This document shows positions 47,235-59,200 of a stretch of DNA of 64,000 nt, in pieces; position 1 is the first letter of the stretch; the number at the start of each line of letters is the position of its first letter. The DNA is from Acheta domesticus (lineage: Eukaryota; Arthropoda; Insecta; Orthoptera; Gryllidae). The position numbers were made by a program, and so were the translations under genes. The notes under the pieces were generated by a model. The model saw nothing but the letters and a program-made list of their open reading frames with translations. It was not told where the DNA came from and searched no databases. The stretch covers positions 117,214,416 to 117,278,415 of the forward strand of contig JAHLJT010009436.1 in assembly GCA_031308135.1 (NCBI GenBank). The letters run 5' to 3'.

Positions 47235-50200
47235 GTAAATAACGTTTTGCTTTCTCAATTTCATTAAATAGGAAATCCTGCAGAAGCGCTTATCGTGAAG
47301 AGAATATTGGCTAGTATTGAAATACATATATGGCGGTTTATTTAAAAACTATGGGGAGTAATTCAAAACCTGATTTAGCCGTAGAAACCTGTCAATTTAT
47401 TTCTTGTTTTCCATGCTGCTTAGTATGGAACCTGGTTTCAAACTGGTAAGGATGTTGCTGTTAGAATGGTTCCGGATTTCATGGAAATGTCAATGGTAAC
47501 AAATTATATGAGAGATTTTGAAGGTATTTCCTTATCAATCCTAATGGCTACAGTGCAGTTGTTCTTTGATTTTCTTAATGTTTCAGAAAGCCTTGTCTTC
47601 GTTTTTTGGTTCCTCGAAAAATACATATGCCACAGAAGCAACATTTGAAACAAAGGTAAGAATGCTAAGGTGAGTCCATTTTACATTTATTACTTCCTCT
47701 CATCCAACATTAAAAGTGTTAAATCTTGCCTTTTTTTTAGCCTTTTCGTCTACATAAACTTGAAACTGGTCCGTCTCAAACTGTGAGTGTTACACAGAAA
47801 GAGGCTCTGGAATACTATGCTCAAATGACAACCATTAGGAGGCTGGAAACAGCAGCTGGAAGTCTTTATAAAGAGAAAATCATTCGAGGGTTCTGTCATT
47901 TATATTCTGGACAGGTATGGCAGTTAGGATGAAATCATTTATCAGAAGTTTATGGTCTGAAGATTGATTCATTGAATCAAAGGAACCATGACTCCATAAA
48001 TTTCTGATTTACTGCATGAAATAGTCACTTTCTTTTAATTACATCACCAAGAAACTCATTTAGATATTTGATGTGGGTATAGTAAAAATATAAAGAAGTT
48101 TGAAAATACAAGTTGGCAAGCCTTGAGAGGAATCGTATTAATGATTACCAGTAATATCTAGTGAATTTCCATAATTTCACTTGCAAAATTCTACTCGGTT
48201 TTAGTATTGGTGAGTGTCTTAAAGTCTGAAAGAGGGTGTTAAATGATTTTCTTACCACCATACATTAATGGGATGTACTCTGTGGATATTTGGGTTTTGT
48301 AAATGATATCAGTGAAGTTGTGTGAGAGTTGGTGTGTGTATTAGTTACAGTGATTGAAAATGATTCCAATATTATGAGATATGTCATGATAACAAGTTTG
48401 TCAATGTCTTGTTTCTTCAAGCTTCTTTCGACAACCAATAATCAATACTAATAAAAGTAAATTCAATGACCTGTAACTGACATCAAAAACACAAAAGTTG
48501 AGTATGAATAGATACAAAATTCTTATGGCACTCCTTCAGAATTGTCACAGTGTTTTTGCAAAGTTTGATGAAGATCAATACTACACAATTGCAAAAAATA
48601 AATAATAAAAATATATGCACCATGATTGTTATTTGTCACTTGTCACTAAAAGCAGATTTATCCCTAATACATTGTAAATCATCTGAAAACAAAAATGGAT
48701 GTTGCTATGTTCAAGATTGATGAACTCCGACACCTTTTTGACCGATCTCTATGAAAGTTGGCACACCAGTGTTTTTTCGCAGAGAAAGTTTTTATGCTCT
48801 TCTTTTTGTTTCAACTCGCTACATTGCACTGCAGCACAAATGAGCGCTTCAGTTAAATGTAATTCCCAATCCACTTGGACTTCACTGTTGCTGAGTTTTG
48901 TTGTGTCATGTGGGGTGAGGTCGAGGAGGACAGAAGGAGCGAGCGGTGCATAATGGAGAGATAAGAAAGGGAACAAAAGAGAAAGAAAGAGAGAGAGGGG
49001 GGTGCAGGGTAAAGAAAAGGAGCAGGACAAAGTCTGCCAGGTTCTGCTAGTGCTTATAGAATTCTGTGCTTGCAGAGTAAAAAGTTGTTGAGTCCTTAAC
49101 CAAACCTATCTACTTACGAACTTTTCCCATAGGAGTGCAAAATTATTTAGTTGCTTCAGGCTTGATATGCATATTTAGGAAAGCACCTGTTTGTCGATAT
49201 TATCAACGTTAAAACACGAACAAGACCCTATGGAATGCAGGAATATATGGGAAAGATTCAATTAATGCAGAACCTTATCATCAAAATAAAATCCCTATAA
49301 TCTTATGTAGCTAATCTTTTGGAGCTAGTTAAGAATATACTACTAATTTCAGAAATAATTGTGACTTTTAGAGGTCAGTATTTGGAAATAAAGTGTTCAA
49401 AACTTTAACATTTGAAGTGACAAAGAACTTTTGTTTTAAGAAAATAAGACACCTGTAAGTATACATTCTTTGATTAACACATTAAGTCTGTTGATCAGCT
49501 ATGACACAATCATCAAATCAGGAGCTTGAACATTCAAGCTCTTGACTGCATCAGAGCTGACCAAGTGTCAATGAACTTCATGTTTTAATTGAAGTATAAA
49601 GTTTCTTCTAGGTCAAATACCAGTTCTGGTTTGGTTTTCAGTTTTTGGGCAAAATGAAATGATGACCAAAGAGACGGTCAGTCTCAAAAATTTTTGCAGT
49701 TTGCTTTTAAATATTAATTTTGAATGAACATGGCTTCTTTTGCACTAATTTGTCAATTTTATTTCTTCAATGGGCATACACACCCTCAAATAAACATGTA
49801 AGCAAGTTATGGAATTCCTGTATGCAAAATGTTGTTTTAAATGATATTGCTGAAGCATCGAGTGCTCCTGGCTGGAGTATGTTCATGAATTGAATTGGTT
49901 TGAATCTTCTAAAACTGTCCTCAGTTGCTATGTCTGTGGTTAAGTTGGAGGGAGAAGCTGGTGTAAAGGAAACAGTTTGCACCAAAAATTCATAGGGCCT
50001 AAGGCCTAATGGTTTTTCTACTTCTAGAAGAAAAATTGCTCATATAACTAACTATTGATACTTTAGAGTGCTCTAGTATAATTTAGCAACATAATACTAG
50101 TTCAGTTATAAGTTACAGACACATGCTACCAGAAAGCTGCAACAATGACTTGGCATGTACAGAAGTGATGATGGTGTTACTCACACAAAATTAATTTTTA

Positions 50201-53200
50201 ATCCAATCATTGCCTTCTCAGAAAATTTCGAAGCATATAAGTTGAAATAACTTTTTAGCTCTGTTCTATGGAGTTTTGTGATTTTTGTGTCCTTGTTTTG
50301 TTATAGGTTTGTTTCGTGGAATCTCACTTGATATTAATTTTTTTCTGTTTGTAATTTTTATAGGAAGCATGTGCTGTGGGTATCAAGGCTGCTATGCGTC
50401 CTAATGATGCTGTTATTACAGCATATCGTGCTCATGGCTGGACGTATTTAATGGGCGTGTCTGAACTTGGAGTACTAGCTGAACTCACAGGCAGAATGTC
50501 TGGTTGTGCAAGAGGGAAAGGGGGTTCCATGCATATGTATACCAAAAATTTTTACGGTGGAAATGGTATTGTTGGAGCTCAGGTATGTCTATTTTTAATG
50601 TTGTGAATAATGTATAAAGCAAATGATGTTTTTTGCATTCATAGGAGAGAACTTGTAATTGAAATGTGCAGATCTTGTGCATAGAAAAATTACAATATTT
50701 GAGGTAATTACAAAAGCAGTGAGTAGAGGAAGAAAATTATCTAATTGCATTATTAATAAGTGGCTAAAAGAATTACTTAAAGTATTGTTTTAAAACCATT
50801 TTAAGTTTGTGGATTTTTATGATCTTCCTCAAAAATGGTGTAAATTGGTAGTTTTGATAAACTGGCCAATATTGCATTCCATCTTTTAAATGTTCAATTA
50901 TTTCTAAAATGCTGGTAAAAATTGGCCAATATTGCATTACATCTTTTAAATGTTCAATTATTTCTAAAATGCTGTTAAAAATTGAGCGTTTGAATGCTGC
51001 TACTTGGCTTGAAAATAAAAAAAATGCACATTTTTTAAGTTTTACAATAAACATAATGTTGTCTGCAGGTTCCACTGGGAGTTGGAATTGCATTTGCCGC
51101 AAAATACAATGGCACTGATGCAGTATGTATTACGCTGTATGGTGATGGAGCTGCAAATCAAGGCCAGGTTTTTGAAGTGTATAATATGGCAAAATTGTGG
51201 GATATTCCTTGCATATTTGTATGTGAAAATAATGGATATGGAATGGGTACAAGCAGTGATAGAGCTGCTGCTAGCACTGACTATTTTGCTCGTGGTGATT
51301 ATATTCCAGGGATTTGGGTAAGAGATTTTTTATTTAAATTAAATTTTAAAAAAGCTGACGTAAAACCAAAAGGGGAAAAAAAAAAAGAAACTTTACAAAA
51401 TGTGGGTGAAATACAATGGGGGGGAGAAGAGCAATTTATGCATATTTTCTTCAGCTCTGGAATCCCTACCCTTGCTCTTATACTATACTATACTAGACTG
51501 ACATTACTCATATTTATCACAATCATTTGTTAACAGCCTAGACTGTCCCTGGCGTGGCTGTCTTGCTCACCTTTCCCACTCCGACCTTCCAGCCACATCT
51601 GTTCTGTCTATCTCTTCTGTTTATTATGATCTGCCCTTCTTCCTCAAGCCCATTCCTCCTATTCGACCTGCTCTTTCCTTCTGCTTCTTGTTCCAATTTT
51701 CTCAACTCTCCCCTTTTACTCCTTTAATTTATTCTGCTCCACCTGTTCCTTCAGCCCCACTCACCTTTCCAGATGCCTCCCCTTACTCTGCCTGCTTCAA
51801 GGAGATTGCATAGATTTATTTATTTATTCTTACTTTGGATACACACACACACACACACACACAAATTATATATTCCTCAGTTCCTTGTAACCTGTAGGTT
51901 ACATGCTTTCCTGATCCCCCCCGCCTCCAAATCCAATAACATAGCCCCTTGCCAATAGTTTCTGGGGTCTCTCCTGTGATGGCACTATTAGACTAACTTG
52001 ACGTATTTTTAATGTTCCTAGGTTCAATGATATAAAAATAGAAGAGATATGCTTAATATCAGATTGTTTTTGCTTGTTACCTCATCCTTGATTGCTTTTA
52101 AGAAATTTCTCTTTCAGGGAACTCCCAAATCAATTTATTTTTCACTGTTGACATTTGTCAGTTTCCCTCCTAAGTGTGTTAGTGTAAACTTGCAGTACAC
52201 ATGCTTTGCAATTCTGTCTACAGTGTCATTGGAAGTTCCTACAGTGACATTCGGTTTGGTTTTCATTTTCCATACCTCTTGTTACATTCTGCTAACACCA
52301 TAAAGTCTAAGAACTTGATTATAATTAATATAGGGAGAAATGTTGAAGAGTGCAGTGTAAACTAAGGTTGTGGGAAAGAAAAAGGACATTTCACCTCAGA
52401 AAACTGCTGTTGTGGCAGCACTTATTGCTAAAAACTGTTATACACAGCAGAAAATTGCTAACAGAATGAAAATATTGCAGAAAACTGTTAGCAGAATCAA
52501 AATCTCAAAGCAGGAAAGTAGTGAATCCAAGCCAAAGAGAGCAGAAAAATATGGACGTAAGAGGAAAAATCAATCCTAGAACAACGAGAAAACATGATAA
52601 TTGCAACATTGAACCATAAACTATCGTCCAATGACGTGAGTCATCAGCTGATAGGTTTTGAGGTTGCTGTGTCTCCTGTGACAGTGAGGATTATGTGAAT
52701 AAGGTTTAAAAGCATGCCGATCAAAGAAAAAACAGAAAATCACTCCATAAATGAAACACAAGAGACTGCAATGGACCAAACAACATCTAAAGTGGACGAG
52801 TGAGGACTGGGCCAAGGTATACACAAGTCCATGACAAAATTATAGGGGAAATGTATTGCAAAATAAAATTTTGTGTTGCAGATTGTGATGCTTTATTGGT
52901 ATGCAATAAATGCACATTTTAATTTTCGAGTTGTTGAGATCTGTGCTAGGTCAGCATTTTTTGCAAAAAAATTATTCACATCTTTATTTAATTTGGTATT
53001 CTCTAAGATCCTTCAGGTATGCTTCAGTGACGAATCTGTATTCACTGTGGTGGCTGAAAGAAGTCAGTATGTTTGTAGGAGACCAGGAGAAGCTTTCAAG
53101 TCTGAATGTATGCAACAATTTATGAAGCATCTAACATCCATTTTGGTATGGAGTGTGATGTCTGTAAAAGGTCCTGATAGATTGCTCATTGTCGAAAAGA

Positions 53201-56200
53201 CAATGAGGCAAGATCAATACAAAAAATCCTTGAAAGGGAACTATTTCCCTAAATTAGAGAGTGGTTCCCTAATGAAGATGCCATTTTTATGCATTATGGA
53301 GCACCATGCCATAGAGCCAAAAGGGTCTCAAAACGTTTAGAAGAAAAGTAGTTGAAAGTGTTACCCTGGCCAGGAAATAGCCCTGACATGAACCCTTTAG
53401 AAAATTGATGCTGTACTATCAAGTGAAGGATAAGGAAATATAAATAAGTATCAAACAAGAACTCATGCACTAAACTAGAGGAAATTTGGTACTGCAACAA
53501 TGAAATTAAAAACTCATGTGAAAGTTGGTAAAAACTATGCCAAACAGGATAATGTTGTTGATTAAGAATAAAGGCCTGCACACCAAGTATTAAACGTATC
53601 AATGTAACATTTACACAGATGTAATCTTGCAATAAATGCAAATATTTTGCAGAAAATGTCTTTAGTCTAATAATTTGAACACATCTGTAAAAGGATATAT
53701 CAAAATACGGTAATGTTTGTCATATTAGTCAGTGCATTTAGCTCATCCATTTAAAAGGTTTAATGAAAAATTTGAAGCTGTTTTTGAGGAAACCTTGTTT
53801 TTAAAATTACCTTTATTTCAACCACAATTATGCAATAATGATTCCTATTTTGAAAAAATATGCGTGGACTTTAAAGATTAATTGTAGGGCAGACATGGGA
53901 ATGGTTAATGTAGAAGGTGCCATTATGGAAAGACTTTTCTGGTGCACTGTGTTATGTATAAAACTAAATTCCCCTATTAAATTAATTAAGCATTTTATTT
54001 ATTTTGAAAGAAGCAAAATGTAACATTTCCAGCATACAACAAAATAAATTATATTTTATTTTTGCTCCCAGCTGCTTTTTAACAGTTTATTTTCTAATGA
54101 ATATTTCGAGTGCAAGTGAGGTAAATGGTTGTTTTTTTTCTCACAATTAGTTGAAGTACAGAACATCGTTATTCAACATTTTCATTGCATTCGATAAAAT
54201 ATTTCCATGTTTCAATATTTTAAAACTATATAAGTTACTTTAGGATATTTTTTCGCATAGGAATGGAAGAAGATACAGTACAACTGCAACATACAGATGA
54301 TATTTGCAGAAAATTTTGCTTTTTATGTGGTAAAATTAGATTAAGCATTCTCATATTACTACAAAGTTTAATTAGTACTTTGTCATATCTTTGTAAATGA
54401 AATGTAATGCTGCTGTGTACTAAAATGACTTTGACTGTGTGCATTTCCAATACCACTTTTAAGATTTGCAAAATGTTGTAGTTTGAAGATGTTGATTTTG
54501 TTGAGGATTTCATATTTGATGGGTTTTAAAATGAGTGATATCTTGGACAAACAATCTTTCAGTAATCTATTTCTCTTCCAAGGTTTTGTTTCCTTTCCTT
54601 TATGCTTATGTTTTGCTACAGGTTGATGGAATGGATATTTTAGCGGTTCGTGAAGCAGCTCGCTATGCAATTAATCACTGTGTGAGTGGAAAAGGACCAA
54701 TTGTATTAGAAACAGCCACATACAGATATGGAGGTCACTCAATGTCTGACCCAGGTACTAGTTACCGCACAAGAGAAGAAATTCAAGAAGTACGACAATC
54801 AAGAGACCCAATAACTTCATTTCGAGAAAAAATTATTTCTTCTGGCCTTGCTGAAGCCGAGGAAATTAAGGTAAAGTAAATCAAATAACTTTTTTTTTAC
54901 ATCAAGCATTTTATTTTTTTAGGGATTTAGGCAATACAAAATGAAAATTTGTTTTCATTATTATTAGTTTCTTCATATAGTTTTCCTTCATAATACTAAT
55001 AAGGTGTAGAAGAGCATTTTCATGAAATGAAATTAAAAGCAGAGGTAAAGTGGTATCATGGAAGAAGAGGCTCAATAGCCTCAGTGCTATTTATGTTAAA
55101 ATAAAAAGCAGCTGTGAATTGTCAGCCTTTCTTATCCATTAAATGTCCTATTTTTGTTTTTCAAGAAACTACATAGTGATGGTACCATTACCAAACCCCT
55201 ACCTAGTGGTTTGAAATTTGAAAATTAAAATTAAGTTTCTGGTTGCTGCCATAATATTTTATATAATTTTTATTTGATCAATAATACAAAGTCCTGTGGT
55301 AAAATTCAATTAAATAACTACATAAAGTTTGAAACTAAAATTAAAGCATTTTGACATATTAATTGCATAAGCTAGAGGTAAGCAAACTACTGGAGCCAGT
55401 GGCATAGGGTGACACCAATTAAATTATTTTATAGTTGGAATTATATAATATAAATCATTTATTTAAAAAAATTACATATTAATAGTTAGTTTTCTTAGTT
55501 TTAGTAGTTTGAAAATTTTATTGCTGGAATTATTATATAATTTGTATGGTTTAGTTAAAAATTATTTATATTAATTTAATAAGTAACATTTATATCATAA
55601 GCATAGATTATGATTTAATAGCAATTATTCTTAATTACATACAGTCTTTAACGCATCTCCCAACCCATGACTGGTAGTGCCTGTTCTTGTTTTGGCAATT
55701 TGGCAACCGCGTGTCTGCCTCCTTTCAATATTGCTGTGGCTGGCAAGTCGAGACAGCAGAGGAAGTGAGCTGCGCGTCATAATCTGCAGCAACTTTCCTC
55801 TTTCAGTGTTTTCCCATTCAAGGGCTTCGCCAGGCAGGTACAGGCCCGGCTCACACACCAGAATCTTTTCACGCTGCGCAGGGTGGTTGGGGTGGGGTGG
55901 GCCGGGGTGGGGTGGGGTGGGCCAGGGCTGGGCCAGGCGGGGCCGGGCCAGGCGGGGCCGGGCCAGGCGGGGCCGGGCCAGGCGGGGCCGGGCCAGGCCG
56001 GGGCCGGGCCAGGCAGGGCCGGGCGGGGCGGGGCGGGCCGGGCCATGAGCCTGCAAACAAAACGTCTCTTCAGGCAATTCTGTCCAGTATGCTTAAGAAA
56101 CAGAACAGTAACACTGAAGATAAAGTAACAATTATTATTTATTGAACGCCAGCTCACAGAGAAATCCCAAAGATATCTCGTGAAACATCACCGCCAAGCT

Positions 56201-59200
56201 GTTCATTGTTTATAACAATAATTATTTATTATTGAACCTGTAAATTATTTACTTTTACTTTTATTTTGTCACATCAACTACAAAGGTTATTAGCAAGCTG
56301 GAAATTAAACAAACATGGAAATCTGAATAAAAGTAATAAATATTAATAAAATAAACCTCCTGAATTTCTAGATTTCTAATAATTTCTCCTTCTTTTCTTT
56401 CTCCTTTTGTTGGGAACTGGCATTTCCGGAAATTTTAATTGAAACATTTCCTGACTAAGGAAGATTTAGTGCCGAAGTAAACTTCCACCAAAAATACACG
56501 TTGATCCTTTGTCAACATTTTCGAAGCGATTCTTCTTTCCTAAATGTGAGTTCCTACAATTATGAATGAAACGTGAATGAATGACTGCCCAAACACAGAA
56601 TAAGTGTTTGCTCTTTCTTTTAACATAACATAGCCCCGTTCTCCTACCCCGAAATCTGCAACGGGGGGGGGGGGGGGGAGTTCGTTACGGTGAAAGGGAA
56701 GCCAAAGGTATTTCACATGTTGCCAAATTGCCAAAACAAGTCGGTTGTGCTCTCAGATAAGGTTGTGAGTTAGACTAAAGACCCGGTAGAATTTTTTAAT
56801 GTAACTATCATGTGCAAATATGATTGTATTTTTAATAAAATAATGTACAATCAACACAGCAATAGATATTTTTATACTGAATTTAAAAGGGGTGACACCA
56901 TTATCTTCGCCCCAGGTGTCACTAACTGAAGCTACGCCACTGACTGGAGCTAACAAAATATCTACATTGAACATATCATAGCAGGACTTTGTCGTGGAAC
57001 TGATAGGAGGACTCTATATTAAATAAGGAGATTGCACAATGAATTGAAAGGTGTTAATGAGAAATACAATTTGGTGTAGTAGCCACTTTTTGCGAAGACT
57101 TTGAAGATGAAACAGAGAAGAGATATTCGCCATTAGTTGATAGGAAACCTTTCAAGCTATTCTGTGTTTTCACACCAGACATCTTATTCTTAAGAAGAAA
57201 ACTTTTGACTTTTGGAAGAAATAGTATGTTTGACATGGAGGACCAAAAGCGATACCACCAGAAGTTTATATTTAATTTCAAGAATAAGAGGCTCTATTTC
57301 ACAAAATCTTATTGTTCCTGAAATGTTGCTTCCATCACAACACTGAGGCTTAACGGGTGGGGGGGGGGTCTCCTCTCCAGATATCTCTGCCAGCAGGACA
57401 TTGGCTCAGCTGGGACTGGTGTGTCTCCCAACTGGCTTCCTCATGTACATGGTAGAGAGAGAGTGTGAGAGAGTGAGAGTGTGTGAGAGAGTGAGAGTGT
57501 GTGAGAGAGTGAGAGTGTGTGAGAGAGTGAGTGTGTGAGTGTGTGTGTGTGCGCGCGTGCGTGTGCGTGTGCGTGCAGGGCGGCAAGGCCAAGGTTAAGC
57601 AATGTACAGTATGTGACCCATTTGTTAGGACACTGCTCCAGCATTGATTGGAGAAACCAGAGAATAAGACTGATCAGAACAGCTGTCTGCTAAAATTCTC
57701 CTTCATGTAGCAGCTGAATTCAATCTAGCTATTTTAATGAATATTGAAAAATCCGCCACTGCCAAACTTGAAAAATTGTGCAAGAAGAAAAAAAAAATTG
57801 ATGAAGGAGAAAAGCAATGTTCAGAGTTTCGAGCTGACAATGAATGTATGTCTATCAGAAATGTAAATATTAGGTATTTTCTAAAGATTCAAAGTTACAG
57901 TATAAATAAACAAAACAAATTTCTTTCAGATCAAAAGGTGGCTGTAATATTATTTTGGATTGTATAAACATTCTCCTTGTATTTACTTGGCGAGGGTAGT
58001 CTGAGAAAATTAGTTTTGTAACTTACATAGACTTTTGAAAAAAAGAAGAAAAAACGGCATGGAATTACAGAACTAGAAGTACATGATGATAATGTGCTCT
58101 GTTGGGGAATTCTATTATCTGGTATTAGTTACTTATATAGTGCTTTTTCCTTTCTCGTTTTGCATGTTTGTTGATGAGTTTCAACACTAGTGCATCCCTA
58201 AACTGTTAAGCCAATTTTCTTCAAAAGTGATTTTCCCCAATTGATCTGTCAGAACTTGAGGCTTAGTGAGTTAGGTGTATAGTTAAGTTAAATCCTTATT
58301 TTATGTGGTGAGACTCAGGCCATTAGGCCCGCTCTTCCATCTGACCACGCAAATTTTGCTACGCTCCTTTCACCATCTAGCAGAGAAAGAAGGTATTATC
58401 TCGGGTGATGAAACAGGCGATTTGAATTTAGCTCAGAAGCTTCTTTTAGGCTTGAGGATCTTTTACATGACGCAAATCTACTACATGGGACAGCCGGCTT
58501 TACTCCCCACCCCCGAAGGAAGGCGTACAAAGGATTTTTTCGCCCTTAAAAATCCACAGCTTCAATCGGTTTGAACCCGCAATCTTGGGTACAACAACCT
58601 GAAACGCTGACCGTTATACCATCGAATTCATCTTTCAATATTTCAGATATAAATTACATATGTAGTAATTTACTAAATATTGAACAGGATTTATCCCGTT
58701 TTGCTGTATCAGTGTGAGTTTTTCTGTTGAAAAATCAGCATTTATTTTTTTTTACCAGATCATTATATAACTTTCTCTGTACTACATATATTTCTCTGTA
58801 TAATATGCACCTGTATGGGAAAGTAAACAATGAAGGTAAAAATTATGTATAAGATGGAAAGGTCTTTTCATATGATGTTATAAATTGCAGGCAGAGAATG
58901 CATTGTAAATTTAGGATTTATGACAGAACCAAAGACAAATTACGTAAATAGCAGGAAAACGTAAAATGTGAGAACATAAAAACAGAGTTTTACTGGTTTT
59001 ACTGTAGTGCTTTCCAAAAACTCGGGTTCAAGCAGTGGTTTATGAAGAGATCAGAGTAAAAATATAATTTATGTGTGTTTTAGAGTAATAAAATTAACTT
59101 TGCCACAAGTGTAGAACTATAAGTGTTTACAATTTCCAAATGTGTACTGGTGTAAGTACAACTTTTTAGTTATTTGTAGATTTGGAAATAATTAAAAGGG

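Larger units (their letters stand above)
51318..54621 (+). other. PDHA1 intron 5 (3304 bp)
   Basis: Holds a purine-rich start, a (CA)n tract at 51841-51865, a degenerate Tc1-like element (51975-53688) and AT-rich sequence after it. Confidence 0.7.

Noticed and set aside
51177..51533. 118-codon frame read as one protein
   Set aside because: Its first part is PDHA1 exon 5; after 51317 it runs into the intron past a good GT donor.
55631..56157. Pro/Ala/Gly-rich proteins on both strands
   Set aside because: Read-through of a G-rich 15-bp minisatellite inside a hAT-like element.
57350..57644. His/Thr/Ser/Leu-rich minus-strand proteins
   Set aside because: Translation of a GT/GA microsatellite in PDHA1 intron 6.
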